Position numbers and translations under genes: made by a program
Shown: positions 8,622-18,195 of the stretch, one piece after another
Position numbering within the stretch: the first letter of the stretch is position 1
How the letters are laid out: the number at the start of each line of letters is the position of its first letter
Assembly: GCF_016908325.1 (NCBI RefSeq)
Contig: NZ_JAFBDR010000017.1
Coordinates: 32,004 to 96,003, forward strand
Length of the DNA: 64,000 nt
Source: Aquibacillus albus
Lineage (GTDB): Bacteria > Bacillota > Bacilli > Bacillales > Amphibacillaceae
Direction of reading: 5' to 3'
Notes under the pieces: generated by a model
Databases searched by the model: none
The model's input: the letters and a program-made list of their open reading frames with translations, nothing else
Told to the model about the DNA's origin: nothing

Positions 8622-8662
8622 AAAATGGAGGTTGACCATGATTCGGTCACCCTCCATTTTAT
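8622..8662. terminator. bidirectional terminator between pdaA and ppk
   Basis: AAATGGAGG and CCTCCATTT plus the inner TTGACC/GGTCA pairing form a long hairpin with A-rich and T-rich flanks on both sides. It overlaps the ppk stop codon. Confidence 0.75.
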
Positions 8663-10755
8663 TCTTCATCTTCGAGTACCTGATATGCCATATTATATAA
8701 ACGTAATTGGCTATTGATAATTTCATCTCCGGGATTTGGAAAAATGTAGTGGTATATTCCTTCGCGGTTTTGCTCTCTAGCCTTAACGTTATCCTCTAAC
8801 ATAACGGACAAAATCTTCTTTATTCTTACTTTAATATCTCCTTCATAAATTGGGAAAAGTAGCTCCACCCGTTTCCCCATGTTTCTCGTCATTAAGTCGG
8901 CAGAGGACAATAAAATTCTTTCTTCTCCATTATGATGGAAATAATAGACACGACTATGCTCCAGTAACCTTCCGACAATACTGATGACGCGTATGTTTTC
9001 ACTAATTTTTGAAATACCTGGTCGCAGGCAACAAATTCCTCTAACAATTAAATCAATTTGAACTCCCGCCTTAGATGCTTCGTAAAACTTCTTAATAATA
9101 TCCTTATCAGTTAAGGAATTCATTTTTGCTATAATCCGTCCATTTTGATACAGTTTCTGAAAGTGTATTTCTTTATCTATTAACTGGATAAAATCCCTTT
9201 TTATATCAAATGGAGCCATAGAAATATGGTGAAAGGATGGTTTTTCTGTATAACCGCTCAAGAAGTTAAAGAAATTAGTTGCGTCAATACCAAATTTTCT
9301 TTTCGTCGTAATAAGTCCCATATCTGTATAAAAGGCAGCTGTTTGATCGTTGTAATTTCCTGTTCCCAAATGGACGATCCGCTCAATTTTTCCATGCTTT
9401 TTCCGGACTACTAAAGTAATTTTGCTATGTGTTTTTAAGTAGTTCATTCCATAAATAACATGGCAGCCGGATTTTTCTAATTCCTTTGCCCATTGGACGT
9501 TATTCTCCTCATCAAATCTAGCCTTTAATTCCAATAATACCGTTACTTGCTTTCCCAGTTCTGCTGCCGTTTTTAATCCTTCAATAATAGGCGAGTCCCC
9601 ACTTACACGGTATAATGTCTGTTTAATTGCAAGTACATTTGGATCTCTTGCTGCATCTGTAACAAGGTCAACGACCGGCTCAAAGGATTCATAAGGATGA
9701 TGTAAAAATATATCTCGTTTTTTTGCAGCATCAAATACGGTTTCGTCACTTCCGATATCTTGAGGAGGTTGCGGTAGTAATGTTTCGAATGCCAAGTGCT
9801 CTTTATCAAACAATAACTCGTCATAAAAACTAAAGAGGAACGTTAAATCGAGTGGGCCGTTTACGATGTATAAATCTTTTTCGTGAATTTCTAACACATC
9901 TAATAAAAATTGAACAATCGAATCACTGTACTTTCGGTTGCGGATTTCTAATCGAACAGCAGCTCCCCATTTTCTCTTTTTTAATTCTTTTTCAATTTCT
10001 TTTAAAAGATCTCGAGCACCTTCTTCATGAATCGTCATATCTGCATTTCTCGTAATGCGAAATTCGGTAACTGAACAAACACTATATCCCTCAAAAAGCT
10101 TATAGATGAAGTGGCTTATAATGTCTTCTAGTAATACATATTGGTATGGGCTTATTTTAATATACCGTTCAATCAATGCTGGTACTTGTACAATCGCTGT
10201 TTTTGTTGCTTTTTCTTCAAGAAAGACCTTATCTTCTAGTACAATTGCGAGGTTGATTGACTTATTTAGCAACATTGGAAATGGGCGATAAGCGTCTATC
10301 GCCATTGGTGTGAGAATAGGGAATATATGTTCATCAAAATAATTTTCAAGCTTAATGACTTGCTCTTCTGACAAATCCTCCATGGATCGTATCGATATCC
10401 CCTCTTGATTCAACGTCTGTTGTAGGTCACAGTATATTTTGTATTGCCTATCAACTAACTGATGGTTTCGATCAGAAATTTGCTTTAGCTGTTGTTTCGG
10501 TGTAAGGCCTGACTTGTTATCTGTTTTGTTGAAGCCAGCTTTTACTTGATCTTTCAACCCAGCTACACGTACCATGAAAAATTCATCTAAGTTTGAACTG
10601 AAGATGCCAAGGAACTTTAGCCGTTCTAACAATGGATTTCGCTCATCAAATGCTTCATCCAAAACCCTTTCATTAAATGCGAGCCAGCTTAATTCCCGAT
10701 TATTATAATAAAGAGGATTATCTAAACTGCCCTCTTTTAATTTCATTAACGTCAT
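8659..10755 (-). CDS. ppk: polyphosphate kinase 1
   Basis: The 698-residue enzyme reversibly transfers the gamma phosphate of ATP onto inorganic polyphosphate. The family N-terminus LYYNNRELSWLAFNERVLDEA is present. So are the two histidines aligned with the active-site pair of E. coli PPK, in KTHSK (about residue 442) and in IVHLGTGNYND about 19 residues later. The C-terminal PLD-like domain carries LSSADLMTRNMGKRVE. Length is normal. The ppx gene lies 153 bases upstream on the same strand, the usual ppx-ppk pairing. An ATG three codons downstream (10746) has a better-spaced ribosome site and may be the true start. Confidence 0.95.
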   Translation of the reverse strand: MTLMKLKEGSLDNPLYYNNRELSWLAFNERVLDEAFDERNPLLERLKFLGIFSSNLDEFFMVRVAGLKDQVKAGFNKTDNKSGLTPKQQLKQISDRNHQLVDRQYKIYCDLQQTLNQEGISIRSMEDLSEEQVIKLENYFDEHIFPILTPMAIDAYRPFPMLLNKSINLAIVLEDKVFLEEKATKTAIVQVPALIERYIKISPYQYVLLEDIISHFIYKLFEGYSVCSVTEFRITRNADMTIHEEGARDLLKEIEKELKKRKWGAAVRLEIRNRKYSDSIVQFLLDVLEIHEKDLYIVNGPLDLTFLFSFYDELLFDKEHLAFETLLPQPPQDIGSDETVFDAAKKRDIFLHHPYESFEPVVDLVTDAARDPNVLAIKQTLYRVSGDSPIIEGLKTAAELGKQVTVLLELKARFDEENNVQWAKELEKSGCHVIYGMNYLKTHSKITLVVRKKHGKIERIVHLGTGNYNDQTAAFYTDMGLITTKRKFGIDATNFFNFLSGYTEKPSFHHISMAPFDIKRDFIQLIDKEIHFQKLYQNGRIIAKMNSLTDKDIIKKFYEASKAGVQIDLIVRGICCLRPGISKISENIRVISIVGRLLEHSRVYYFHHNGEERILLSSADLMTRNMGKRVELLFPIYEGDIKVRIKKILSVMLEDNVKAREQNREGIYHYIFPNPGDEIINSQLRLYNMAYQVLEDEE

Positions 10756-10908
10756 CCTTTTTCACCCTTATTTGCTAAAATATCTTTTCTTTATTATTCC
10801 CAATTATTATTTATGTTGTATAAAGTTAATGTAAAAAAGAAGTTAACATAATCTGTATAGATTCATTAAATGATTTGCTCATATACCATTCTTTTTGAAC
10901 ATCCTCTT

Positions 10909-12441
10909 CTAGGAATGAATGGTTAAAAAGTGGACATTTATTTTAGTATGCATTGCTTTTTCTAAATGTTTTTTTTGCTTCTCTACTTGGTAAGCTTCTG
11001 GAGTCCAATCTTGATCACAATACATAGTTAGTTCAATGGAAGTATCTTTAATTTCCAAATCGAAGTCTTTCACAACTTGTCTTTTCGTAGCATCCATGCA
11101 GTAAACAAATTTAAGTAATGCACCAAGTAGTCGCAATTTTTTCCTTTCTAGTTTAGTAAACCAGCTCTTATAGGGCTTTACATATTGTTTGAAAATCGCT
11201 TTGTTTTTAAACGATGCAATTAATGCTAACATGAGTCGGTCTCGATGAAGTAACCCATCGATGGTTCGATTGGCAAGAAGGTAAAAGGTATGCTGTGAAC
11301 TTGATTCTGAATCAATATAATTTCCTAAATTGAATACATAACTAGCCCGTTTAAGATAAACCCAATCCTCTTGGTCTATTGCTCCTATTCCCTTTTCTTT
11401 AAACTCATAAAATAATTTTCGAGTAAGAAATTGAACGTGAAGTATTTGTTTTGGGTCTAAATCATAATCATTGATCAGTTCCTGGATACTATCTTCAAGA
11501 ACATTCGGGAATAAAATAGATCCAAAATCATTAGAAAGCTGTTCATAAAAAACCCCTTCACGCAGGCCTTTTCTGCTAAGAATAAAGCTATCAGCCGTCA
11601 TCGTTTGAAATAAACAATGAAAGACAGTAATAGCAGGGATAATAATATCTGCTCGATCGGAAGATAATCCTTCCACTTTCTTTAACTCGGTCACTGTTAA
11701 TCGAGATAAGTATTTAAGCGTTTGGTGAATATCACTCGAACTCATTTTGTACTGATGAAGACCTGCAAGGGGGTAGTTTTTTAAGCTTTGATCAACCTGT
11801 ACAAGGTTACGAGCACTTCCACCAATGCCAATGAGCGGGATGGTTTTGTTTTTTAACCAAGGTAATAAGTTAAACTGTTCCTGGAGATAGTTCACTAATT
11901 TTCGACTTTCACTTTCTGTCGGCACCTCTTTTTGAAAAAACTGCCGCAGAGTCAAAGCACCAAACGGAAAACTATGGGATTCAATCAGTTTGCGGTTGCG
12001 GAAATACGTAATTTCAGTACTTCCACCACCTATATCGACCGTAATTCCTTCTTTGATTGAAGTAGAATTTACCACAGCTAAGTAACCATAAAAAGCTTCC
12101 TCTTTTTCAGATAAGATACGGATATGTAAGCCTAATTTATCTTCAACAATTTGCTGGATGGAGTCTTGGTTTTTGGCTTGCCGTATAGTGGCTGTAGCTA
12201 CACAAATTAAATCAGTTAGTTCATATGTATTAGCTACTTCCTTAAAGCTTTTCAATGTATTTATAAGTATCGTTAGTCCGTCATCCGTTAACATGCTATT
12301 GTCATTTAAATGGTTTCGTAAGCGAGCAACAGCTTTTACATTCTCCACTTCTCGAAGCCGGCCAGCTTTTTCTTGAAGATAAATGACCAAGCGCATTGTA
12401 TTTGAACCTATATCAATAATGGCGTAGTGCTTCTTTTCCAT
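10909..12441 (-). CDS. ppx: exopolyphosphatase (Ppx/GppA family)
   Basis: I choose the ATG at 12441, which has AGGTG six bases upstream, over an in-frame GTG nine bases earlier. The 510-residue protein has the sugar-kinase/HSP70-fold phosphate loops AIIDIGSNTMRLVIY at the N-terminus and ITVDIGGGSTEI near residue 140. A helical C-terminal HD-like half follows. It hydrolyses terminal phosphates from polyphosphate, or possibly pppGpp. It is upstream of ppk in the same direction, which allows opposing control of the polyphosphate pool from one locus. Confidence 0.93.
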   Translation of the reverse strand: MEKKHYAIIDIGSNTMRLVIYLQEKAGRLREVENVKAVARLRNHLNDNSMLTDDGLTILINTLKSFKEVANTYELTDLICVATATIRQAKNQDSIQQIVEDKLGLHIRILSEKEEAFYGYLAVVNSTSIKEGITVDIGGGSTEITYFRNRKLIESHSFPFGALTLRQFFQKEVPTESESRKLVNYLQEQFNLLPWLKNKTIPLIGIGGSARNLVQVDQSLKNYPLAGLHQYKMSSSDIHQTLKYLSRLTVTELKKVEGLSSDRADIIIPAITVFHCLFQTMTADSFILSRKGLREGVFYEQLSNDFGSILFPNVLEDSIQELINDYDLDPKQILHVQFLTRKLFYEFKEKGIGAIDQEDWVYLKRASYVFNLGNYIDSESSSQHTFYLLANRTIDGLLHRDRLMLALIASFKNKAIFKQYVKPYKSWFTKLERKKLRLLGALLKFVYCMDATKRQVVKDFDLEIKDTSIELTMYCDQDWTPEAYQVEKQKKHLEKAMHTKINVHFLTIHS

Positions 12442-12543
12442 TTGTATCACCTGTCCAAAAAACTTTATTGAGTAACATTATACCATAGTGCTATGATGTA
12501 TCTAAATTTGAAAATGATACGAAATGACGATAGGAGTGTTTCT

Positions 12544-13410
12544 ATGTGGAAGGAAACATATCGTTTAGAAACGATGTATGATTACAATTACGTGCTGCAA
12601 CGACTAGCAATGGACCCATTGGTAAAACTCGATGTCGAAAGTAATGAAATTTATGTTCCTGTTGAGTTAGAAAATGATAAACATGTGGTGAAGGTTAAAT
12701 TTTTCGGATCAATAAAAAAGCCTACCGTTGAAATCTCAAGCAATAGTCTAGAAGTAAAAGACAAACTCCTTTTTATAATAACCGATATCTTTCAATGGGA
12801 TGTAGGATTGGATCAGGTAAATAACCACTTTTCTACTACGAACCTAGCTCAGCTTTTTAAAAACTATCCTGGTACACCAATCGTTAAAGATTTTCACTTA
12901 TATGGATCGTTAATGAAGACAATTATCCATCAGCAGTTAAATATGCGTTTTGCTTACAGATTAAGTACTCGTTTTGTAGAAAAATATGGAACACGGGAGC
13001 AAGGTGTTTGGTTTTATCCCAATCCATCGGTTGTCGCAGATGTATCTTACGATGAATTAAGACAATTACAATTTAGTCAGAGAAAAGCAGAATACGTTAT
13101 TGATACATCAAGGAAAATCGTCAATAATGAGTTAGATTTAAAGGATTTATCAAAGGCAGTTGATCAAACGATTGTTCAAACGTTAACCAGCATACGAGGG
13201 ATAGGTAATTGGACGGCGCAAAGCTGGCTATTATTCGGTTTAGGAAGACAGGATCTCTTTCCACTCACAGATATAGGTGTGCAAAATGCCTTGAAAAAAT
13301 TATTTCAATTAGAGAGAAAACCATCGATTCAAGAAATGATTGAATGGAGTGGAGAGTGGTCCCCTTTTCGGAGTTACGCAACGATGACTTTATGGCGTAG
13401 TATCGAATAA
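12544..13410 (+). CDS. yfjP: DNA-3-methyladenine glycosylase, YfjP type
   Basis: I take the ATG at 12544, preceded by TAGGAG with good spacing. An upstream in-frame ATG at 12493 overlaps the ppx leader region. The 288-residue protein has an HhH-GPD fold: IIHQQLNMRFAYRLS, then the helix-hairpin-helix LTSIRGIGNWTAQSWLLFGLGR with the catalytic aspartate in PLTDIG. It should excise alkylated bases such as 3-methyladenine. Close matches run throughout with B. subtilis YfjP. The IS605 element begins directly at its stop codon, so its downstream region has been replaced. Confidence 0.88.
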   Translation: MWKETYRLETMYDYNYVLQRLAMDPLVKLDVESNEIYVPVELENDKHVVKVKFFGSIKKPTVEISSNSLEVKDKLLFIITDIFQWDVGLDQVNNHFSTTNLAQLFKNYPGTPIVKDFHLYGSLMKTIIHQQLNMRFAYRLSTRFVEKYGTREQGVWFYPNPSVVADVSYDELRQLQFSQRKAEYVIDTSRKIVNNELDLKDLSKAVDQTIVQTLTSIRGIGNWTAQSWLLFGLGRQDLFPLTDIGVQNALKKLFQLERKPSIQEMIEWSGEWSPFRSYATMTLWRSIE

Positions 13411-13560
13411 CGTTAGTGAACTACTCCCACCACTTACCACCCTTGCGGGTTGCTTGAAGTGGGGGCTTCTTGGGTAATCGCCACTTTTGGTAGCTGACGA
13501 AATTTACCAAGCTAACCCTCTTGTTCCAAGAGTTTATATTCGCTTTTTATGCAGTTGCTA
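13411..13560 (-). ncRNA. probable omega RNA (reRNA) of the IS605 element
   Basis: In IS200/IS605 elements the region from the 3' end of tnpB to the right end encodes the guide RNA of TnpB. Here this 136-base segment has no ORF but folds: the arms CCCCCACTTC and GGTAAGTGGTGGG and an inner CCCGC-AAGGG lie near the right end. The guide portion would begin at the element border and read into the end of yfjP. This is inferred from family knowledge and the hairpins. Confidence 0.55.
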
Positions 13561-14659
13561 ATAAGCGAATGCCTTCTCTTTTTATATTGAGTGCTGAATT
13601 GTAGTCTCTATCGAGTGTTAGTCCACAAGTACATTGGTATGTACGGTCAGATAATGCTACTTCTTGTACTGAACCGCAACTTGAACAAGTTTTAGTAGAT
13701 GGAAACCATTTATCTATTTTGGCAAGTTGTTTCCCTTGTTCTTTAAGTTTGTACTGTAAGAAAGAAGTGAACATTCCCCAACCATTATCGGAGACACTTT
13801 TGCCAAACTTTAGAGCTTGTGACAGACCTTTCATATCTAAATCTTCAATCACAACAGCGTCAAAGGTAGATACTAACTCCTTTGATTTATGGTGAAGAAA
13901 ATTCTTGCGTTGATTGGCAACTTTCTCTTGAATTTTAGCTACTCGAATACGTTGTTTATTCCAATTTGAAGAGCCTTTCTTTTTACGGGAAAGTTTACGG
14001 TGTTCTTCTGCTAATTTCTCAAGCATTTGTCGATAAAACTTAGGATAATTGGCTTTCTCACCCTCGCTGTCGACAAACAACCCATCCATCGCAAAATCTA
14101 ATCCAACTACTTTTTCAATTTCTTTGTTTTCAATCACCTTCTCGTACTCTGTAAGAATAGAAATATAGTATTTTCCTGATGCAGTCATAGACAGGGTACA
14201 AGATTTGATTTTGTACGCTGAAGGAATTGCTCGATGTTGCTTTATTTTGACCACTTTTAATTTAGGTAATTTGATATGACTATCCAACAACTGAATATTT
14301 CCATTGACGACATTTGTTGTGTAGCTTTGCTTGTGTCGTTTGCTTTTGAATTTCGGAAACTTAGCATCACCTCTGAAAAAGGCTTTATATGCCTTATCTA
14401 AATTTAATTGTGCATTTGCCAACGCTAAAGAGTCCACTTCTTTTAGCCATTCCCATTCTTTCTTATATTTGGCAGGAGTAGGGTGTTTGACCTTTTTTAA
14501 TGCATCTTTATCATCTTTTAGGCTTTCATACGTTTCTTTTCGTTCTGATAACATTTTGTTATAGACAAAGCGAACACAGCCAAAGGTTTTACGTATCACT
14601 AATGCCTGGTCTTCCGTTGGATATAATCGAAACTTATGTGCCTTATTTTGTTTAGTCAT
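13547..14659 (-). CDS. tnpB: RNA-guided endonuclease TnpB (IS605 accessory protein)
   Basis: The 370-residue protein has an N-terminal helix-turn-helix (HKFRLYPTEDQALVIRKTFG) and a RuvC-like nuclease domain. The expected acidic residues are visible: Asp in VVGLDFAMDGLF, Glu in VVIEDLDMKGL and Asp in LDRDYNSALNI. A four-cysteine zinc finger (CSSCG then CTCG) lies between the last two. All three catalytic positions are intact. TnpB cuts DNA next to a transposon-associated motif using the omega RNA and keeps the element from being lost. ATG at 14659 follows GAGGTGATTTG. It is 11 bases from tnpA. Confidence 0.92.
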   Translation of the reverse strand: MTKQNKAHKFRLYPTEDQALVIRKTFGCVRFVYNKMLSERKETYESLKDDKDALKKVKHPTPAKYKKEWEWLKEVDSLALANAQLNLDKAYKAFFRGDAKFPKFKSKRHKQSYTTNVVNGNIQLLDSHIKLPKLKVVKIKQHRAIPSAYKIKSCTLSMTASGKYYISILTEYEKVIENKEIEKVVGLDFAMDGLFVDSEGEKANYPKFYRQMLEKLAEEHRKLSRKKKGSSNWNKQRIRVAKIQEKVANQRKNFLHHKSKELVSTFDAVVIEDLDMKGLSQALKFGKSVSDNGWGMFTSFLQYKLKEQGKQLAKIDKWFPSTKTCSSCGSVQEVALSDRTYQCTCGLTLDRDYNSALNIKREGIRLLATA

Positions 14660-14670
14660 ATCAAATCACC

Positions 14671-15069
14671 TCACTTTATCCCTTGATTTTCAATATACTT
14701 TTTCACCACTTCAATAGGTGAACCGCCAGTCGTCAACAAACAAAAGCTTCTTGACCAAAACATTTCTTTCCATAATTTTTTACGAACATGAGGAAAATCC
14801 TTCTTGATAAGTCTTGAACTGGAACTTTTATAGGCATTGATGAATTTCGATAATTCACTGTTGGGTTGTGCTTTGAACAAAATATGAACATGGTCAATGT
14901 CGTGGTTCCATTCGACCAATGTAATATTGTATTTTTCACTCAAAGATATAAATTTATTTTTGGCATAGTCTGAAATGGTATCATCTATCACTTTCTTTCG
15001 ATACTTCACGACTAACACAAGATGGTAATACATCAAGAACACTGAATGGTTATTACTGTCCAATTTCAT
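14671..15069 (-). CDS. tnpA: IS200/IS605 transposase TnpA (Y1 HUH)
   Basis: The 132-residue single-domain transposase carries the HUH metal motif in HDIDHVHILF (about 55-64) and a catalytic tyrosine near the C-terminus in VVKKYIENQG. This enzyme cuts and joins single-stranded DNA at the hairpin ends. Length and motifs are complete. It sits in the same direction as tnpB, the arrangement in which tnpA precedes tnpB. Confidence 0.93.
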   Translation of the reverse strand: MKLDSNNHSVFLMYYHLVLVVKYRKKVIDDTISDYAKNKFISLSEKYNITLVEWNHDIDHVHILFKAQPNSELSKFINAYKSSSSRLIKKDFPHVRKKLWKEMFWSRSFCLLTTGGSPIEVVKKYIENQGIK

Positions 15070-15412
15070 TGTTATATCAGTCCTTATACTTTATAATACT
15101 GATTATACCGTATTTAGAAGAAAGACAAAAGAAAAATCCTTTGGGCTATCGCCCAACTGAAATTCATCTCCCCCTTACCGTTGGGATACGCCCTTCACAC
15201 GCTTGAAGAGGGAGACTTCTTTCGGAAGAACGTTAAATTTTATGGTTTTACCCTTTATTTATTCCTATTTTACAACGTTTAGGATGACCTATCTAAAGGG
15301 AAGAAAACAGGTAATATTTCTTATTTACGAAAAAAATCCATTATTCTGTCCGATTTATGTTAAAATGAATATAAAAAATAGAGAGAACAAGGGCATAGGG
15401 GGAGAATCGTTC

Positions 15413-15526
15413 GTGTTACGTGAACTTGCCTGGATTATTCTGATTTTTTTAGGCTTAATCTTTATACCTTTTGAAACTGTCAGCACAGAGTTAAACAAAG
15501 AAAACCTGCCAATTCATGATCACTAA
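15413..15526 (+). CDS. small single-span membrane protein (37 residues)
   Basis: A GTG start at 15413 preceded by GGGGGAG gives a 37-residue protein with one hydrophobic helix (LAWIILIFLGLIFIPF) and a polar tail. The frame is open further upstream into the insertion sequence end, but no ribosome site supports those starts. The stop codon is inside a terminator hairpin. I do not recognise a family. The upstream region 15235-15412 shows no other gene. The gene may have lost upstream context when the IS inserted. Confidence 0.5.
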   Translation: MLRELAWIILIFLGLIFIPFETVSTELNKENLPIHDH

Positions 15527-15550
15527 TCATGGTTGGTAGGTTTTCTTTTT
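15499..15550 (+). terminator. terminator after the small membrane protein
   Basis: Arms AGAAAACCT and AGGTTTTCT with an inner CATGAT/ATCATG stem are followed by TTTTT. The hairpin takes in the last codons of the ORF. Confidence 0.8.
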
Positions 15551-15628
15551 GTATGAGCGGAATCCCTGTATTAGTTGAGCAAAAAGACAACAATCATTTT
15601 CTTTCTAGAATGATTTTAAATAAAATAC

Positions 15629-15685
15629 TTGAAAGTCAAAGAAAGTCAAATTATAATGGGAATTGAAAGGTCAAAGTAAGTCAAA
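15629..15685 (+). promoter_or_regulatory. clpE sigma-A promoter with two CtsR operators
   Basis: TTGAAA (15629-15634), a 17-bp spacer and TATAAT (15652-15657) form a near-ideal sigma-A promoter. A tandem CtsR heptad pair, AGTCAAA-gaa-AGTCAAA, fills the spacer (15634-15650). A second pair, GGTCAAA-gta-AGTCAAA, covers the start of transcription (15669-15685), followed by one more GTCAAA. CtsR is the heat-shock repressor of clp genes, so clpE should be tightly shut without stress. No ctsR gene lies in this window. Confidence 0.9.
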
Positions 15686-15726
15686 GTCAAAGCTGACCTA
15701 AAACATAATTGGAGGAGGATGCGAAT

Positions 15727-17853
15727 ATGCAATGTCAACATTGTGGAGTTCGTAAAGCGAATATTAATGTAACCCTTCGATTTAATGATCAAACACAACA
15801 ATTACAGGTATGTGAAACATGTTTTCATGAAATAAAAAATAGCGCCAAAAATCCAAGTGGGTTCTTTTCTAATCAAGGACCAATGGATTTCGAAAAAATG
15901 TTTGAGGGAATGGGGTCTCAATCAGGATTCCACGCAAACGGTCAAAAGGATACGACTGGAAAAGGCGGAGGACTGCTGGACGAGTTAGGAAGAAACATAA
16001 CGCATGCTGCAAAGGCAGGATTAATCGATCCAGTAATCGGTCGTGAAAAAGAAGTAAAACGTGTAATTGAGACATTAAACAGAAGGAATAAAAACAACCC
16101 AGTCTTGATTGGTGAGCCTGGAGTTGGTAAAACAGCGATAGCGGAAGGATTAGCTTTGAAAATTGCAGAAGGAAACGTACCATCAAAGCTATTAAATAAA
16201 GAAATTTATCTTTTAGATGTTGCATCATTAGTTGCTAACACTGGAGTTAGAGGACAATTTGAAGAGCGAATGAAGCGGCTAGTTTCAGAATTACAACAGA
16301 GAAAAAATGTCATCTTATTTGTTGATGAAATTCACTTATTAGTTGGTGCAGGCACTGCGGAAGGTTCACAAATGGATGCAGGAAATATCTTGAAACCTGC
16401 ACTTGCAAGGGGAGAACTACAATTAGTCGGTGCAACAACACTGAAGGAATATCGTCAAATTGAAAAGGATGCTGCCCTTGAGCGTCGTTTCCAACCAATT
16501 ATGGTAAAGGAACCTTCAACAGAAGATGCTATATCGATTTTAAAAGGGATCCAGGATAGGTACGAAGCATATCACAATGTTACGTATTCGGAAGAAGCAA
16601 TCCAGGGAGCAGTTACTCTGTCCCATCGTTATTTAAATGATCGTTTCTTACCCGATAAAGCAATTGATTTAATCGATGAAGCAGGATCTAAGTTGAATTT
16701 ACAAAATTCAGAGACGGATGAGGAATCCATTCAGAAACGTTTAGATGAAATTAGTCAAGAAAAACTAGAAGCAGCTGAAAAAGAAGATTATGAACGTGCA
16801 GCCAATTTAAGACATCAAGAACTAAAGTTAGAAAAAAAGCTAAAGGAATCCAAAGAAGAACCAAAAGCAAGTGTAACACTGGAAGATATCCAGCTTATTA
16901 TTGAAGAAAAAACGGGTATTCCAGTTCGTAAAATTCAGGCAGATGAACAGGCGAAAATGAAAAACCTAGCACAGCACTTATCAGAAAAAGTAATTGGTCA
17001 AGATAATGCTGTACAAAAGGTAGCGAAAGCGATTCGTCGTAGTCGAGCTGGTCTTAAATCAAAATACAGACCAATTGGATCCTTCTTATTTGTTGGTCCA
17101 ACCGGTGTTGGAAAAACAGAATTAACGAAGGCGCTAGCAGAAGAATTATTTGGTACAAAAGAATCCTTAATTAGGCTAGATATGAGTGAATATATGGAGA
17201 AACACTCCGTTTCAAAGATTATTGGTTCACCACCAGGATACGTGGGTCATGAGGAAGCTGGACAATTAACAGAACGTGTGCGTCATAACCCTTACAGCCT
17301 TATCCTGTTGGATGAGATTGAAAAGGCACATCCAGATGTTCAAAATATGTTCTTGCAAATTATGGAGGATGGACATTTAACAGATAGTCATGGAAGAAGG
17401 GTAAGCTTTAAGGAAACCGTCATTATTATGACAAGTAATGCTGGAACAGGAGATAAGCATGTCACTGTAGGGTTTAACAATGATAATAACGAAGCTGTAT
17501 CTACATTGGAAACTCTCAGCAATTACTTTAAACCAGAATTTTTAAACCGATTTGACGGAATCATATCGTTCAACGAACTGAATCAAGAAGATCTTATTGC
17601 TATCGTTGACATTATGATTGGAGAATTGGAAGAAAATCTTGTCGAAGAAGGATACAGCCTTACTATTACAGATGAAGCGAAAAAATATCTCGCAAATAAA
17701 GGTTACGATCCACGATTTGGTGCACGTCCATTACGTCGTGTTATCCAAGATAAAGTGGAGGATGGCATTACTGACTTAATTTTAGAAGAAGATGAAATAG
17801 ATACAATTAAAGTTGAGTTAGAAGAAGATGACATTCGTGTAACGAAAGCTTAA
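15727..17853 (+). CDS. clpE: ATP-dependent Clp protease ATP-binding subunit ClpE
   Basis: I take the ATG at 15727, which follows GGAGGAGG. The 708-residue protein begins with the zinc finger that marks ClpE (Cys 3, 6, 29 and 32). AAA-1 has Walker [10 protein letters not shown] near residue 129 and Walker B LFVDEIH. A UVR-type coiled segment near residues 345-385 follows, then AAA-2 with Walker [10 protein letters not shown] near 457 and the ClpB-D2-like C-terminus. ClpE is a heat-induced HSP100 unfoldase that feeds ClpP and helps to clear aggregates. The CtsR-controlled promoter directly upstream agrees with this. Confidence 0.96.
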   Translation: MQCQHCGVRKANINVTLRFNDQTQQLQVCETCFHEIKNSAKNPSGFFSNQGPMDFEKMFEGMGSQSGFHANGQKDTTGKGGGLLDELGRNITHAAKAGLIDPVIGREKEVKRVIETLNRRNKNNPVLIGEPGVGKTAIAEGLALKIAEGNVPSKLLNKEIYLLDVASLVANTGVRGQFEERMKRLVSELQQRKNVILFVDEIHLLVGAGTAEGSQMDAGNILKPALARGELQLVGATTLKEYRQIEKDAALERRFQPIMVKEPSTEDAISILKGIQDRYEAYHNVTYSEEAIQGAVTLSHRYLNDRFLPDKAIDLIDEAGSKLNLQNSETDEESIQKRLDEISQEKLEAAEKEDYERAANLRHQELKLEKKLKESKEEPKASVTLEDIQLIIEEKTGIPVRKIQADEQAKMKNLAQHLSEKVIGQDNAVQKVAKAIRRSRAGLKSKYRPIGSFLFVGPTGVGKTELTKALAEELFGTKESLIRLDMSEYMEKHSVSKIIGSPPGYVGHEEAGQLTERVRHNPYSLILLDEIEKAHPDVQNMFLQIMEDGHLTDSHGRRVSFKETVIIMTSNAGTGDKHVTVGFNNDNNEAVSTLETLSNYFKPEFLNRFDGIISFNELNQEDLIAIVDIMIGELEENLVEEGYSLTITDEAKKYLANKGYDPRFGARPLRRVIQDKVEDGITDLILEEDEIDTIKVELEEDDIRVTKA

Positions 17854-17857
17854 GGAA

Positions 17858-17885
17858 GGGGTCACAACTTGTGGCCTCTTTTTGT
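17858..17885 (+). terminator. clpE terminator
   Basis: GGGGTCACAA pairs with TTGTGGCCTC (with G-T wobbles), followed by a T-run. Confidence 0.75.
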
Positions 17886-17960
17886 TTGTACGTTAAGAAA
17901 GCATAAAATTTTAGCGGAGAAGTAATTCGGCGTAGTAAAAATTTTTAGGAATGAAGTATA

Positions 17961-18010
17961 AGAAAAACTTCGACACTCGTTATAGGACGTGACGAATGTC
18001 GAGTTTTTCT
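17961..18010. repeat. large isolated hairpin between clpE and the next gene
   Basis: AGAAAAACT.CGACA.TCGT pairs with ACGA.TGTCG.GTTTTTCT over about 20 bases, with A- and T-rich ends that could terminate in either direction. No gene ends next to it, so what it serves is unclear. The rest of the 342-base gap holds only a small GGGC/GCCC hairpin near 18047-18064. Confidence 0.5.
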
Positions 18011-18195
18011 AAACATCACTTAATTTGAATAGAAGAAAAAAAGCTCCGGGCGGGAAGTGCCCTATTTTTCTTAGGCGCGTAACCTGTAAATTATTACTAA
18101 GATAAAATTGTTTTACATGTATCATAAGCAAATACTCAATAGGGAAAGTTAATCAAAAGAGTAGCAAAAATAGCTGGGAATTAGGAGCGTATCAA

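Larger units (their letters stand above)
13411..15234 (-). mobile_element. IS200/IS605 family insertion sequence (complete, tnpA and tnpB)
   Basis: The element reads right to left: left end near 15234, tnpA, then tnpB, then the right end near 13411. Both ends hold imperfect hairpins typical of the family (CTTC-cgaaa-GAAG at the left end, and CCCCCACTT with AAGTGGTGGG at the right end). The sequence AACGTTA occurs at both edges (13409-13415 and 15229-15235), so the exact ends are ambiguous within it. No inverted terminal repeats or longer target duplication are seen, as expected. The size, about 1.8 kb, is usual. Both reading frames are intact, so the element may still move. Confidence 0.88.

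Noticed and set aside
15203..15412. Longer N-terminus for the 37-residue membrane protein
   Set aside because: It would begin inside the insertion-sequence end and lacks a ribosome site. The GTG at 15413 has a good one.
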